Part shown: positions 1-9,848 of the stretch, piece by piece
Position numbering within the stretch: position 1 is the stretch's first letter
Layout of the letters: every line of letters starts with the position of its first letter
DNA from: DASUAS01 sp963756895
GTDB lineage: Bacteria; Actinomycetota; Acidimicrobiia; IMCC26256; DASPTH01
NCBI GenBank assembly: GCA_963756895.1
Contig: CAVWPI010000004.1
Span: 496,001-560,000, forward strand
Direction of reading: 5' to 3'
Length of the DNA stretch: 64,000 bases
Made by a program: the position numbers and the translations under genes
Notes under the pieces: model-generated
Seen by the model: only the letters and a program-made list of their open reading frames with translations
Databases searched by the model: none
Told to the model about the DNA's origin: nothing

Positions 1-558
1 CGGGTGCTCGCGGTCGGCAACAGCCGCAACGACGCCGAGCTGTTCGCGGCGGTGCTCGCGTCGCTGGGCGTCGGGCTGTTCACGTACGGCACGTTCCTGT
101 TCTTCGCGCGGGCGTCGTACGCGCTCGGCGACAGCCGGACGCCGGCGATCATCGCGGGCGCGAGCGCGTTGGTCGGCGCCGCGGTCATGGTCGTCGGTGG
201 GCTCGCGTTCGAGAGCGACACGGCCAAGGTCGCGGCGCTCGGTCTCGGGCACAGCGCGGCGTACTTCGTGGGCACGCTCGTCCTCGGCGCGGTCCTGCGC
301 AAGCGGGTGGGCCATGGGTTCTTCCCGCACGCCTTCCTCCCCGCGCTCGGGGCGTCGGTCGCGCTCGGGGGAGCCGCGTGGCTGGTGGAGCGCCTCGTGG
401 GGCCGTCGGGCCGGATCGCCGACATCCTCGTACTCGTGGCGATCGGTCTCGTCGGGCTCGGTCTCTACGTGCTCCTGCTGCGCATGCTGCCCAAGCGTGG
501 TGATCGGCTGGAACGCGCGTTCGAACCGATCGATCCCGACCTCGCGGTCGAACCGTGA
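1..558 (+). CDS. murJ: MurJ lipid II flippase, C-terminal part (5' end outside window)
   Basis: Open from base 1 in frame 1, so the N-terminus lies upstream of the window. The visible ~185 residues have four or more hydrophobic segments. They include an FFARASYALGDSRTP stretch typical of the MurJ/MviN late half, and end in a short acidic tail. MurJ flips lipid II across the cytoplasmic membrane for peptidoglycan synthesis. The stop codon overlaps the GTG of the next gene by 4 bp, so the two are probably translated together. The family is clear from the fragment, but the catalytic cavity residues lie outside the window. Confidence 0.75.
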   Translation, partial: RVLAVGNSRNDAELFAAVLASLGVGLFTYGTFLFFARASYALGDSRTPAIIAGASALVGAAVMVVGGLAFESDTAKVAALGLGHSAAYFVGTLVLGAVLRKRVGHGFFPHAFLPALGASVALGGAAWLVERLVGPSGRIADILVLVAIGLVGLGLYVLLLRMLPKRGDRLERAFEPIDPDLAVEP

Positions 559-2919
559 GCCAACCCGGTTCGAGGCGCGTCACCAGAGCGGCGTTGACGG
601 GCACGGTCATGATCGTGTTGGCGACCGCGCTCGTGCTCACGCAGTTCGCGTCGTCGGCCACCGCCGCCGAGGGTCAGCAGCAGTCGAACGCGGTGCGGCG
701 CGTGCTGGTCATCTCGTTGCCGGCGACGTCGTGGGGCGACGTGCAGTCGGGCGACGATCCCAACCTCCAGCAGCTCTTCACGCAGTCGGCCGTCGCCGAC
801 ATGATCACGCGCACGGCCGGCCGCAAGAGCTCGATCGCCGCCGGGTACACCGCGTTCGGCGCCGGCGGTCGGGCGTCGGCCAACACGCTCCTGGCCCCGC
901 AGGCGTTCGAGACCACCGAGTCCTACGGCGACAGCACTGCCGGGGCCGTGTACCAGCAGCGCACCGGGCACGAGGCCACCAGCGGCATCGTGCATCTGGG
1001 TCTGGAGGCGCTGGTGCAGGAGAACGCCGACGGCCTGTACGACCCGACGATCGGCGCGTTGGGAGACACCCTCGAACAGGCGAAGGTGTCGCGTGGGGTC
1101 GTCGCCAACGGTGACGGTGCGCAGCCCGTGGTCGACGAGCCGTTGCAGCCGTACCAGCGCGCCGCGGTCAACGCCCTGATGGGCAGCGACGGCCGCGTAC
1201 CCGCCGGGACCGTGAGCGACGACCTGCTCGAACCCGACTCGCACGCGCCGTTCGGGTTGCGCACCGACAACGACGCCGCGTACCGAGCGTTCTCCGACGC
1301 GTGGCAACAGGGTGGTGTCGTCCTCGTCGAGGGCAGCGACCTGTTGCGCGGCGGACCTCTACACCGAGTTCCTCACCGACGACCAGGCCCGCGCGGAGAA
1401 GCGGGCTGCGTTGCGCCGGGTCGACGAGCTGGTCGGACGGATGCTCGCCGACGTGGACCCGGCCCACGACGCGGTGTTCGTGGTGAGCCCGGCGTCACCC
1501 CGTCGTGGTTCGGGCCTCGCGGTCACCGGCATCCGCGCGCCGGGCGTGGAGCCCGACTTCCTCCGCTCGGCCACCAGCCGACGCAACGGCTTCGTCTACG
1601 TGATCGACATCGCGCCCACCATCCTCGACCTGCTCGGCATCGACGTCCCCAAGGAGATGGAGGGACGGGCGATGGAGGTGGTGCACGGGCCCGCGCGCGA
1701 CCAACGCGTCACGACGCTCGTGCACGCCAACGAGGACGCGGTGTTCCGCGACTCCAAGGTCGGGCTGGCCAACAACGTCGCCATCACGCTCGCGATCCTG
1801 CTCGCGGTCGCCGCTGCGCTCGCGGTCAGGATCAAGCGGCCGTCGGAGGGCTTCGTGCGGCTCTTCGCCCTGGGCGTGTTGGGGTTCCTCTTCGCCACGT
1901 ACGCGGCGGAGCCGCTGCACTTCGGGCGCAGCGACAACTCGGCTGCGTACCTCGGGTTCCTCGTGGTGGTGTCGCTCGTCTTCGCGGTCGCGTGCCGGCT
2001 CCTCGGCGGACGCGGTCCGTACCGCCCGCTCGCGATCGTGTTGGCCGTCACCGTCGTCGTGCACGTGCTCGACCTCGTCGCGGGTGCGCGCCTCGAGCTC
2101 AACACGGTGTTCGGCTACTCGGCCACCGTCGGCATCCGCGTCGCGGGCCAGGGCAACATCACGTTCTCGCAGCTGACGGCGGCGGTGCTGCTGCTCGGTG
2201 GTCTCGCGGTGTGGCGACGGCCCGGTCGGCGCACGGTCTACGCGGTGATCGCCATGCTCCTGGTGACCCTGATCGTGATGGCGGCTCCACCCTTCGGCGG
2301 CGACTTCGGCGCCGCCATCGCCGGCGCCCCCGGCTTCGGGCTGTTCGCGTGGCTGCTGCTCGGCCGTACCATCCGGCTCCGCACCATCGTCATCCTCGGC
2401 GGGGTGCTCGTGGTCGCGGGCCTGCTGGTCGGCTTCGCCGACTTCCTGCGCCCGCGCGACCAACAGACCCACATCGGCCGCTTCTTCGACGAGTTGGTGA
2501 ACGGCGCGCCGGGTGACTCGTTCCTCACCATCCGGCGCAAGCTCGACGCCAACCTCGCGTCGTTCGGCGGGACCAAGCTGCTGTGGGTCATGCCCGTCGT
2601 CGTGCTCCTGGCGTGGTACCTCTGGCGTCTGCACGGCGGCCGCATCGGGCCGTTGTTCCGCTCGGTGCCGGTGATCCGCCAGACGGTCCTCGCCTTCGCG
2701 GTCGTCGCGGCGCTCGGCTACGCGCTCAACGACTCCGGCGTCGCGATCCCCGCGGTGATGGCGTTGGTCTTCGAGTGCGCCCTGGTGTTCGTCGCCCTCA
2801 CCCCGAACTCCGAATCGGTGTCGAAGTGGCGCGACTACTCGCCGTCGGCGGCGCCGGAACGGTCGGTCGCGGGCGTGAGCCAACCCGGGAGCGGGATCCC
2901 GGCGCCGTCGAGCAGCTGA
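555..2919 (+). CDS. Alkaline-phosphatase-fold protein with multi-pass membrane domain (frameshift near 1350)
   Basis: Starts at a GTG overlapping the murJ stop codon. The N-terminus has a signal/anchor helix. The next ~330 residues look like the alkaline phosphatase/sulfatase fold, with an early VLVISLPATSW strand, a GYTAFGAGGRAS stretch and the late segment FVYVIDIAPTILDLLGI. The second half has about eight hydrophobic helices. The frame changes near 1350, where one extra base restores the continuous protein LLRADLYTEFLTDDQ, so this is probably a sequence error. Such proteins occur beside MurJ in actinobacteria but the substrate is unknown. The last 85 bp overlap the convergent sulfotransferase gene. 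Confidence 0.6.
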
Positions 2920-3845
2920 GCGAGACGGGCGTTCGGTTCTTCGTAGCGCACCGCGAGCTCCTGAACGACTTCGTCCGGGATCTGTTCCCCGGCGGGGCGT
3001 CCGTTGAGGCGGTAGTAGAAGGCGCGGAGCTTGCGCTTGACCTCGGGGTGGCGACGCAGCACCCGTTCGAGCTTGTCGTTGCCCGCCAGCGCGACGCGCT
3101 GGAATCCCTGGTTCTTGAAGCCGGTGGTGCGGTTCTCGGAGCTCAGTGCGTCGACGGGGAAGCGCGCGGGATCGAGGTCGAGCCAGGTGGCGGTCTCGTG
3201 CAGCGTGGCGACCGGGTCGCCGACGAGCCGGTCGAAGTCGACGATCCGCACGTGATCGGGGCCGAGCACGTCGAACCAGCCAGGGAGGAACTCGGCGTAG
3301 CAGCCACCGCGGAACGCCATGTACTTCTCGTTCTCGGGATCGTCGAAGTCGGCCGGGGTGAGTCGGTCGGCCGCGGCGAGGTACGCGGTGACCGGGTAGT
3401 CGGCGGGGAAGCGCAGCCGGATCTTCTGGTAGGTGAAGAACGAGATGGCTCGGCTCACGGGCTCGCGGAGCACCACCAGTACGTTCGGATCGACGAGGCG
3501 CTCGCGCATCGCCTCGGCGACGGCGGCACCGCCGTAGAGGTACGACGGCGTCGCCTCGAGGTGCACGGGGCGGTCGCCGGCGTCGGCGAAGTACGCGTCC
3601 CACTCGGCCGCCGGGGGCAGTGGCTTCCCGTAACGAGCGGGGAGGAAGAAGCGCGTTTCCTTGATGGACGACGGCGCGACGTCGGGGTGCGTGGAGAGGG
3701 ACACGAACAACGACGTCGTGCCTGCCTTGTTGACGCCAGCGATGATCGCGTCGGTGCGGCCGCGGGCCACGGGGTAGAACCTCCCGCCGGAGGGGTCGAC
3801 TGCTGCGAACACCCTAGGCAGCGAACCTGAGAACCACGTGAGCAC
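2835..3845 (-). CDS. Sulfotransferase family protein
   Basis: 336 residues. Both PAPS-binding signatures are visible: the 5'-phosphosulfate loop GVNKAGTTSL at about residues 36-45, and the 3'-phosphate segment VLREPVSRAISFF at about 125-137. This matches soluble sulfotransferases of the heparan N-sulfotransferase-like superfamily, which move sulfate from PAPS to a hydroxyl or amine. The acceptor cannot be deduced; a glycan or lipid head group is possible. The ATG at 3845 is the only good start. The 3' end runs 85 bp into the convergent phosphatase-like gene. Confidence 0.8.
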   Translation of the reverse strand: MLTWFSGSLPRVFAAVDPSGGRFYPVARGRTDAIIAGVNKAGTTSLFVSLSTHPDVAPSSIKETRFFLPARYGKPLPPAAEWDAYFADAGDRPVHLEATPSYLYGGAAVAEAMRERLVDPNVLVVLREPVSRAISFFTYQKIRLRFPADYPVTAYLAAADRLTPADFDDPENEKYMAFRGGCYAEFLPGWFDVLGPDHVRIVDFDRLVGDPVATLHETATWLDLDPARFPVDALSSENRTTGFKNQGFQRVALAGNDKLERVLRRHPEVKRKLRAFYYRLNGRPAGEQIPDEVVQELAVRYEEPNARLAQLLDGAGIPLPGWLTPATDRSGAADGE

Positions 3846-3913
3846 CGCGTTCCGAAACCGTGACGCGAGGGTGCGCGACGCGCCTCGCGGCGCGAGCTAG
3901 CGTCCCCCGTGCC

Positions 3914-5200
3914 TTGATCACGCGGACCGTCTACGTCGTCGACACCTCCGTTCTGCTGGCCGATCCCCTGGCGGTCACGCGCTTCGCCGAGCACGAGGTC
4001 GTGCTCCCGCTCGTGGTCCTCACCGAGCTCGAGGGCAAGCGCCACCACCCCGAGTTGGGCTGGGCTGCCCGCCAGAGCCTCCGCTTCCTCGAGGACCTGC
4101 GCACCCGCCACGGGTCCCTGCTCGAGCCCATGCCGGTCAACGACGAAGGCGGCACGCTCCGGGTCGAGCTGAACCACCAGGAGCTCGAGGCGCTTCCCCA
4201 GCCGCTCACCTCGCCGGCCAACGACCACCGCATCCTCGCCGTGGCCCTGAGCCTCGGGCACGAGGGACGCGAGGTGGTCGTGGTCACCAAGGACCTGCCG
4301 CTCCGCCTCAAGGCGGGTGTCGTCGGGCTCGAGGCCGACGAGTACCGCAACGAGCTCGCGACGGATTCCGGCTGGACCGGGTTCGTGGAGCTCGACGCGT
4401 GGAGCACGGTCATCGACGAGCTCTACGAACAGAAGGTCGCCGACCTCGAGGTGGCGCGCGAACTGCCCTGCCACACCGGCGTCGCGCTCCACTCCGGCTC
4501 GCAGTCGGCGTTGGCGCGTGTGCATCCCGACAAGCGCCTGCACCTCGTGCGCACCGACCAGTCGGCGTTCGACCTGCGCGGTCGATCGGCCGAGCAGCAC
4601 ATCGCGATCGACGTCCTCCTCGACGACCAGATCGGCATCGTCAGCCTCGGCGGCAGCGCGGGCACCGGCAAGAGCGTGCTCGCGCTCGCGGCCGGCCTCG
4701 AAGCCGTGCTCGAGCGTCGCACGCACCAACGCGTCGTGGTGTTCCGGCCGATCTACGCGGTCGGCGGCCAGGATCTCGGTTACCTGCCCGGATCCGAGAG
4801 CGAGAAGATGTCACCGTGGGGTGCCGCGGTCACCGACGCGCTCGAGTCGATGGTGGGGCGCGAGGTCATCGACGAGGTCGTCGACCGCGGGCTGCTCGAA
4901 GTGCTCCCGCTCACGCACATCCGCGGCCGCAGCCTCACCGACAGCTTCGTGGTGATCGACGAGGCGCAGAACCTCGAGCGTTCCGTGTTGCTCACCGCGC
5001 TCAGCCGCCTCGGGCGGGGGAGTCGCGTGGTGCTCACGCACGACGTCGGCCAGCGCGACAACCTGCGGGTGGGACGCCACGACGGCATCGTGAGCGTCAT
5101 CGAGACCTTGAAGGGCCATCCGCTCTTCGCGCACGTCACCCTGACGCGATCGGAGCGGTCGGCCATTGCCGCCCTGGTCACCCAGGTCCTCGACGGCTGA
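3914..5200 (+). CDS. PhoH-like protein with N-terminal PIN domain (PhoH2 type)
   Basis: About 428 residues. A PIN-domain nuclease signature (YVVDTSVLLADP, with later acidic residues) occupies the first ~130 residues. A PhoH ATPase follows, with Walker A GSAGTGKS near residue 246 and Walker B FVVIDEAQN near 345. PhoH2 proteins couple RNase activity to an ATP-driven helicase. The TTG at 3914 is chosen as start because it immediately precedes the PIN motif and a TAGCGT-like hexamer (3898-3903) lies 10 nt upstream. A longer ATG at 3860 is possible. The gene runs convergent to the PDZ-protein gene and ends before a strong hairpin. Confidence 0.85.
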   Translation: MITRTVYVVDTSVLLADPLAVTRFAEHEVVLPLVVLTELEGKRHHPELGWAARQSLRFLEDLRTRHGSLLEPMPVNDEGGTLRVELNHQELEALPQPLTSPANDHRILAVALSLGHEGREVVVVTKDLPLRLKAGVVGLEADEYRNELATDSGWTGFVELDAWSTVIDELYEQKVADLEVARELPCHTGVALHSGSQSALARVHPDKRLHLVRTDQSAFDLRGRSAEQHIAIDVLLDDQIGIVSLGGSAGTGKSVLALAAGLEAVLERRTHQRVVVFRPIYAVGGQDLGYLPGSESEKMSPWGAAVTDALESMVGREVIDEVVDRGLLEVLPLTHIRGRSLTDSFVVIDEAQNLERSVLLTALSRLGRGSRVVLTHDVGQRDNLRVGRHDGIVSVIETLKGHPLFAHVTLTRSERSAIAALVTQVLDG

Positions 5201-5231
5201 CTTCCCCTTCCCCTCGCTCCGTCCCTGCGAG

Positions 5232-5265
5232 CCGGGGCCGGGCGGAACCCGATCCCCGGCCCCGG
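5232..5265. terminator. Bidirectional GC-rich hairpin between convergent genes
   Basis: A perfect 11-bp inverted repeat (5232-5242 with 5255-5265) with a 12-nt loop lies between the 3' ends of the PhoH gene and the PDZ-protein gene. Outer bases GTCC and GGAC extend the pairing. There is no U tract, as is common in high-GC actinobacteria. Confidence 0.65.
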
Positions 5266-5273
5266 GACGGACC

Positions 5274-6059
5274 TCAGTTCGACTGCGCCTGCGAACGGCT
5301 GGTGAGCGTCACCTTGACCGTGCTCGACTGGCCGTCGCGGGTGTAGGTGACGCTGATCTCGTCACCGCTCTGCTTGGCCTGGATGGCCGAGCGCACCGCC
5401 TCCGCGGACGCGATGTCGCGGCCGTCGATGGCGGTGATCACGTCACCGTTCTGCAGGCCCGCCTTGGCTGCGGGGCTGCCGTCGGCCACGTCGGTGATCT
5501 CGACGCCCTCGGGGTCGGTGCTGGTCTGCACGCCGACGCCGAGGAAGCCGGCGTTGCTCGCGGTGCTGCCGTCGCCGTTGCCGTTCGAGTTGCCGTTCCC
5601 GCCGGGGAGCTGGCCGCCGTTCGGCAGCTGACCCCCGTTGGGGAACTCGCCGCCGTTGGGGAGCTGCTGCCCGCCGTTCGCGGTGCCGTTCGGGAACGCG
5701 GTGCTGGCGTTCTGCGTCGAGCCCGAGTCGGACGAGTCGCCGATCGCGTAGCCGATGCCGCCGAAGATCAACGCGGCGACGATCGCGGCGGCGACGAGGC
5801 CCACCCACTTCGGGACGAAGATGCCGGCCGGGCGCTCCGCGGTAGCGGGCGCCGCGGCCACCGGAGCCGCGGCCACTGGAGCAGCAGGTGCGGCGGGTGT
5901 CGCCTGAGTGGGTGCCTCCGCCGCGGGCGCGAGGTCGTCTTCGTCGCCCGAGTGCGCGACCGCGTCGTCGTAGGTGAACGCCTTGGTCTCGGCGGTCGGT
6001 GCCTCCTCGGGTGCGGCCGGTGACGGCTCGCTCTCGGGTTGCGGTGTCTCGTCGGTCAT
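5274..6059 (-). CDS. Membrane-anchored PDZ domain protein (protease-less HtrA-like)
   Basis: 261 residues. The order is an acidic Ala/Pro-rich cytoplasmic tail (1-85), one transmembrane helix (about 86-107), an Asn/Gly-rich linker with repeated LPNGGQ-like units (about 120-165), and a PDZ domain starting at GFLGVGVQ and including GSPAAKAGLQNGDVITAIDG. The layout matches the ends of a DegP/HtrA protein, but the serine protease domain is absent and no GNSGGP motif is present. It is therefore probably a periplasmic peptide-binding or scaffold protein. It is monocistronic, and its 3' end meets the hairpin at 5232-5265. Confidence 0.7.
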   Translation of the reverse strand: MTDETPQPESEPSPAAPEEAPTAETKAFTYDDAVAHSGDEDDLAPAAEAPTQATPAAPAAPVAAAPVAAAPATAERPAGIFVPKWVGLVAAAIVAALIFGGIGYAIGDSSDSGSTQNASTAFPNGTANGGQQLPNGGEFPNGGQLPNGGQLPGGNGNSNGNGDGSTASNAGFLGVGVQTSTDPEGVEITDVADGSPAAKAGLQNGDVITAIDGRDIASAEAVRSAIQAKQSGDEISVTYTRDGQSSTVKVTLTSRSQAQSN

Positions 6060-6162
6060 GGTCCCGATCCTCCCGGGGGTCGACTCTCCCGACGCTCATG
6101 GTGGTGGGCAACGGCTGAGAGATCGCTGAGCGTGGTGACCGCGCCGCGGTACGTTGACCGTG

Positions 6163-6951
6163 ATGGCGGTCGATCTCGGGCTGGATGGGAAGCGCGCGCT
6201 CGTCACCGGTGCCGCAGTCGGCATCGGTCGGGGCATCGCGCGCTGGCTGGCCGCGGCCGGGTGCGACGTCGTGCTGGCCGACAATGACGGCGCCACACTG
6301 GCCGAAGCCGGCGCCGAGGTCGCGGGCGCCGGCACGCGGGTGCTCGCGGTGACCGCCGACCTCCGGGATCCCGACACGGTGCGGGCCCTCGTCGCGCGAG
6401 TCGTCGACGAGCTCGGAGGACTCGACGTCGCGGTCAACAACGTCGGTTCGCTCGCGGGACGGACGCCGGCGGCGTTCGTCGACCTCGACGACGACGCGCT
6501 GCGCGACGTGGTCGAGCAGAACCTGTTCGTCACCATGTGGTCCTGTCACGCCGAAGCGAAGGCGATGCTCGCGGCCGACACCGCGGGCGTGATCGTCAAC
6601 GTCACGTCGGGCGAGACCACGCGACCGTCGCTGCGCATGGCGCACTACGGCGCGGCCAAGGCCGGGATCAACCACCTCACCGAGACGCTCGCGGTCGAGC
6701 TGGCACCACGCGGGATCCGCGTGCTCGCGGTCGCGCCCGGCACCACCCTCACGCCGGTGGTGGCGGCGGCGCTGTCCGACGAGCAGGTCGCAGCCCTGGT
6801 CGACGCGCATCCGTTGGGTCGGCTGGGTGAACCCGACGACCTGGGTCGGCTCGTGGTCGCGCTCGCCTCCGATCTCGGCCGCAGCGTCACCGGCCAGGTC
6901 GTCTTCGGCGACAACGGCGCCCACCTGGCCCGCAATCGCCCTGCCCTCTGA
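6163..6951 (+). CDS. Short-chain dehydrogenase/reductase (SDR)
   Basis: 262 residues, classical SDR. The cofactor motif TGAAVGIG lies at about 15-22, NNVG near residue 90, a catalytic Ser in NVTSGE near 149, and YGAAK (Tyr ~162, Lys ~166). NAD(P)-dependent oxidoreductase with substrate unknown. The ATG at 6163 is preferred over an in-frame TTG at 6154 because TACGTT (6150-6155) sits 7 nt upstream, matching the leaderless promoter spacing seen across the window. Confidence 0.85.
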   Translation: MAVDLGLDGKRALVTGAAVGIGRGIARWLAAAGCDVVLADNDGATLAEAGAEVAGAGTRVLAVTADLRDPDTVRALVARVVDELGGLDVAVNNVGSLAGRTPAAFVDLDDDALRDVVEQNLFVTMWSCHAEAKAMLAADTAGVIVNVTSGETTRPSLRMAHYGAAKAGINHLTETLAVELAPRGIRVLAVAPGTTLTPVVAAALSDEQVAALVDAHPLGRLGEPDDLGRLVVALASDLGRSVTGQVVFGDNGAHLARNRPAL

Positions 6952-6995
6952 CCGGGCCGGGCACGGGCGCAGCCGATCTCGCTAGGGTGCCGTGC

Positions 6996-7586
6996 GTGAT
7001 CGTGGTCGTGGCGGCGTTGAAGGGCGGGGTGGGCAAGACCACCACCGCGGTGTACCTGGCGGCGGTGGCCGGCGGCGGGAAGCGTGCGGTGACCCTGGTC
7101 GACAGCGACCCCCAGGCGAGCGCGGCCGACTGGGTCGAGCACGCCGCCGACGACGTGTTCGAGTCCATGGACGTCGTGGAGGCGCCCACCGAGCGACTCC
7201 TGGTCAAGACGCTCGAGCGCATCGACGGCGACGACGTCGCCGTGGTCGACACGCCCCCGGGCCACGAACGGCTCCTGGCCAAGGCCTTGGAACGGGCCGA
7301 CGTCGTGGTGATCCCCACCCGGGTCGGTGGGGTGGAGACGGCGCGCGTCGAGGCCGTCCTCGACATGGTGCCGAAGCGCCTGCCGGCCGGCCTGGTCTTC
7401 GCTTCCGCCCGCACCTTCACCCGCGACTACCAGGAAACGGTGGCCATGTGGCGGGAGGCGGGCGTGCCGGTGTGGGGCACCGTGCCCGAGCGGGTCGGCA
7501 TCGCCGCCGGGCCCGACAGCTGGCTGTCGCCCGAGGGCCTCGAGACCTACGGCGACGTCTGGCGCCGGGCCCGCCGCGCCGTCTGA
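6996..7586 (+). CDS. ParA/MinD-family ATPase
   Basis: 196 residues. The deviant Walker A KGGVGKTT lies near the N-terminus, with DSDPQASA and a Walker B VAVVDTPPG later, as in ParA-type ATPases. No parB gene or parS-like site is seen nearby, so it may be an orphan ParA that positions a protein or complex rather than a plasmid partition ATPase. GTG 6996 is favoured over GTG 6987 because TAGGGT (6983-6988) lies exactly 7 nt before 6996 and overlaps 6987. Confidence 0.8.
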   Translation: MIVVVAALKGGVGKTTTAVYLAAVAGGGKRAVTLVDSDPQASAADWVEHAADDVFESMDVVEAPTERLLVKTLERIDGDDVAVVDTPPGHERLLAKALERADVVVIPTRVGGVETARVEAVLDMVPKRLPAGLVFASARTFTRDYQETVAMWREAGVPVWGTVPERVGIAAGPDSWLSPEGLETYGDVWRRARRAV

Positions 7587-7636
7587 CCCTGACTCCCTGA
7601 CGAGTACGGGTCATCCGGAAGGACTACTATGAAGTC

Positions 7637-7840
7637 ATGGACGTAGGACCTGTCGAACTGCTGATCGTCCTCGCCGTGGTGCTCCTGCTCTTCGGGTCGA
7701 AGAAGCTCCCCGAGCTCGCCAAGGGCATGGGGCAGGCCGCCAAGGAGTTCCGGAGCGGCCTCCACGACGACGACGAGCCGAAGGCGGCCCCGGGCGACGC
7801 AACGGTCGTCGAGTCGAAGGCCACCGACACCCCCGCCTGA
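7637..7840 (+). CDS. tatA: Sec-independent translocase subunit TatA
   Basis: 67 residues. The pattern is typical of TatA/E: a short periplasmic start, one transmembrane helix (about 6-20), the FGSKKLPELAKGMGQAAKEF amphipathic helix after the hinge, and an acidic tail. TatA multimers form the pore for folded proteins with twin-arginine signals. TACTAT (7625-7630) lies 6 nt before the ATG, consistent with a leaderless mRNA. tatB and tatC are not in the window. Confidence 0.9.
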   Translation: MDVGPVELLIVLAVVLLLFGSKKLPELAKGMGQAAKEFRSGLHDDDEPKAAPGDATVVESKATDTPA

Positions 7841-7886
7841 GGACGCTCAGCCGAGCTCCTGTATCCGTAGTCGTATCCTCACGACC

Positions 7887-9833
7887 ATGTCCGAGGCCGA
7901 CCACAACCCACACGCCGGACATCCCTTCACCGACGACGACGCCACCATCGCCGCGGCGCTCGACGACCTCAGCGTCCCCGCGCTGCTCTGCTCGCTGGTG
8001 CACGTCACCGGCGACCCGCAGTGGATCCGCAGCGAGCTGCGCCCGCACTCGTCGATGCTGAACGACTACACGGGCGGCATGTCGGAGGAGGAGCAGGCCG
8101 CGGCCCGCGCGTGGGCACTTCCCGCGATCCTCGAGTTCCGTGACGGCGGCTGCGTGCTACCTCCGGCACCGTCCGACGAGCTCATCCGCGAGATGATGGC
8201 GTTCCTGGCGTGCGCGCCCCTCGACGACGACGTCGTCCCGATGTTCCTCGAGGATCTCCACCTCGACGGTGCCGACGCGCGCTCGATCACCTGGGCCGAC
8301 GAGATTCCCGACGACGTGCGCGCCGACTCGCACGTGATCGTGATCGGGTGCGGCGAATCGGGACTGCTCGCGGCGCTGCGGCTCGCACAGGCGAAGGTGC
8401 CGTTCACCGTCATCGAGAAGAACGGTGGACCCGGCGGCACGTGGTGGGAGAACCGCTACCCGGGCGCGCGGGTCGACATCGGCAGCCACTTCTACTGCTA
8501 CTCGTTCGAACCGGCCGATCACTGGACCGAGTACTTCTCGCAGCACCCCGAACTGCGCGCGTACTTCCGGCGGGTCCTCGACGCGCACGAGCTCGAGCCG
8601 CACTGTCGCTGGAACACGCGCGTCGACGCGATGACCTACGACGAGGACACCGGTCGGTGGGCCGTCGACGTCACCAACCCCGACGGCACCACCGAGACCC
8701 TCGACACGCGCGCGGTGATCAGCGCGGTCGGTTCGCTCAACTCGCCGCGCATGCCCGACATCCCGGGCATGGACGACTTCGAGGGTCCGTCGTTCCACTC
8801 CGCGCGCTGGGACCACACCGTCGACTACGCGGGCACGAACTTCGCCCTCATCGGTGCCGGCGCGAGTGGCTTCCAGATCGCGCCCACCATCGCCGACGAC
8901 GTCGCGCAGCTCACCGTGTACCAGCGCACCGCGCAGTGGGTGTTCCCCAACCCCAACTACCACCGCGCGGTGCCCGAGGGCGAGCGGTGGGCCATCCGCC
9001 ACCTGCCGTTCTTCGGCCGCTGGTTCCGCTTCATCACCTTCTACCCGGGGGCGGGACTGTCGGTGGACCGCAACCGCGTCGATCCCGAGTGGGACGACGA
9101 CGGCCACTCGGTGAGCGCGAGCAACGCGGCAACGCGTGAGCTCTTCTCTGCGCTGATGCTCGCCCAACTCGGCGACGACGAGGAGCTGCAGGCGAAGGTC
9201 ATGCCCGACTACCCGCCGACCGCCAAGCGCATGCTGCAGGACAACGGCTCGTGGTTGGCGTGCCTGCGCAAGGACAACGTGGAGCTGGTGCGCACGGGCA
9301 TCGAGCGCATCGTGGCCGACGGCGTGATCACCGACGACGGCACGTTCCGTCCCGCCGACATCATCTGTTACGCCACCGGCTTCCGGCACAACGACTTCCT
9401 CTGGCCGATGCACATCGTCGGGCGGGACGGCGCGGTGCTGCGCGAGGAGTGGGGGATCGAACCCGCCGCCTACCTCGGCATCACCATCAAGCAGTTCCCG
9501 AACCTGTTCTGCCTCTACGGACCGGGCACGAACCTGGCCCACGGCGCCAGCCTCATCTACCAGTCGGAGAACCAGGTCGACTACGTGATGCAGGCGCTGC
9601 GCGAGCTGTTGACGTCGGGCCATCGCGCGCTCGAACCGCGACCCGAGGTGCAGGACGAGTACACGTCGCGCTACTCGAGCGAGATCTCGCAGATGGTGTG
9701 GGCGCACGAGTCGGTGAAGCACTCCCACTTCAAGAACCCCGAGGGCAAGATCTTCACCATCTCGCCGTGGCCGATCCCCACGTACTGGACGTGGACGAAG
9801 ACGTTCGAGCCCAAGGACTACGTCTGGGCGTGA
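7887..9833 (+). CDS. Flavin-dependent Baeyer-Villiger monooxygenase (HAPMO-like)
   Basis: 648 residues. The first GxGxxG (VIGCGESG) is near residue 152, GGTWWENRYPGARVD follows, the Baeyer-Villiger fingerprint variant FEGPSFHSARWD is near 297, and a second nucleotide motif (LIGAGASGF) is near 321. The ~130-residue N-terminal extension and the total length match 4-hydroxyacetophenone monooxygenase-type enzymes, which convert ketones to esters with FAD, NADPH and oxygen. Ser replaces the more usual Thr in the fingerprint. The substrate is unknown. TATCCT (7874-7879) is 7 nt before the ATG. Confidence 0.85.
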   Translation: MSEADHNPHAGHPFTDDDATIAAALDDLSVPALLCSLVHVTGDPQWIRSELRPHSSMLNDYTGGMSEEEQAAARAWALPAILEFRDGGCVLPPAPSDELIREMMAFLACAPLDDDVVPMFLEDLHLDGADARSITWADEIPDDVRADSHVIVIGCGESGLLAALRLAQAKVPFTVIEKNGGPGGTWWENRYPGARVDIGSHFYCYSFEPADHWTEYFSQHPELRAYFRRVLDAHELEPHCRWNTRVDAMTYDEDTGRWAVDVTNPDGTTETLDTRAVISAVGSLNSPRMPDIPGMDDFEGPSFHSARWDHTVDYAGTNFALIGAGASGFQIAPTIADDVAQLTVYQRTAQWVFPNPNYHRAVPEGERWAIRHLPFFGRWFRFITFYPGAGLSVDRNRVDPEWDDDGHSVSASNAATRELFSALMLAQLGDDEELQAKVMPDYPPTAKRMLQDNGSWLACLRKDNVELVRTGIERIVADGVITDDGTFRPADIICYATGFRHNDFLWPMHIVGRDGAVLREEWGIEPAAYLGITIKQFPNLFCLYGPGTNLAHGASLIYQSENQVDYVMQALRELLTSGHRALEPRPEVQDEYTSRYSSEISQMVWAHESVKHSHFKNPEGKIFTISPWPIPTYWTWTKTFEPKDYVWA

Positions 9834-9848
9834 CCTCAGCGCATTCCG

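Noticed and set aside
555..2888. 14-bp repeat GTGAGCCAACCCGG at both ends of the phosphatase-like gene (555 and about 2875)
   Set aside because: It encodes the same short Ser-Gln-Pro-Gly string and no mobile-element features are present, so it is probably chance.
6987..6998. GTG 6987 as the ParA start
   Set aside because: It overlaps the TAGGGT promoter box. GTG 6996 has the regular 7-nt spacing.
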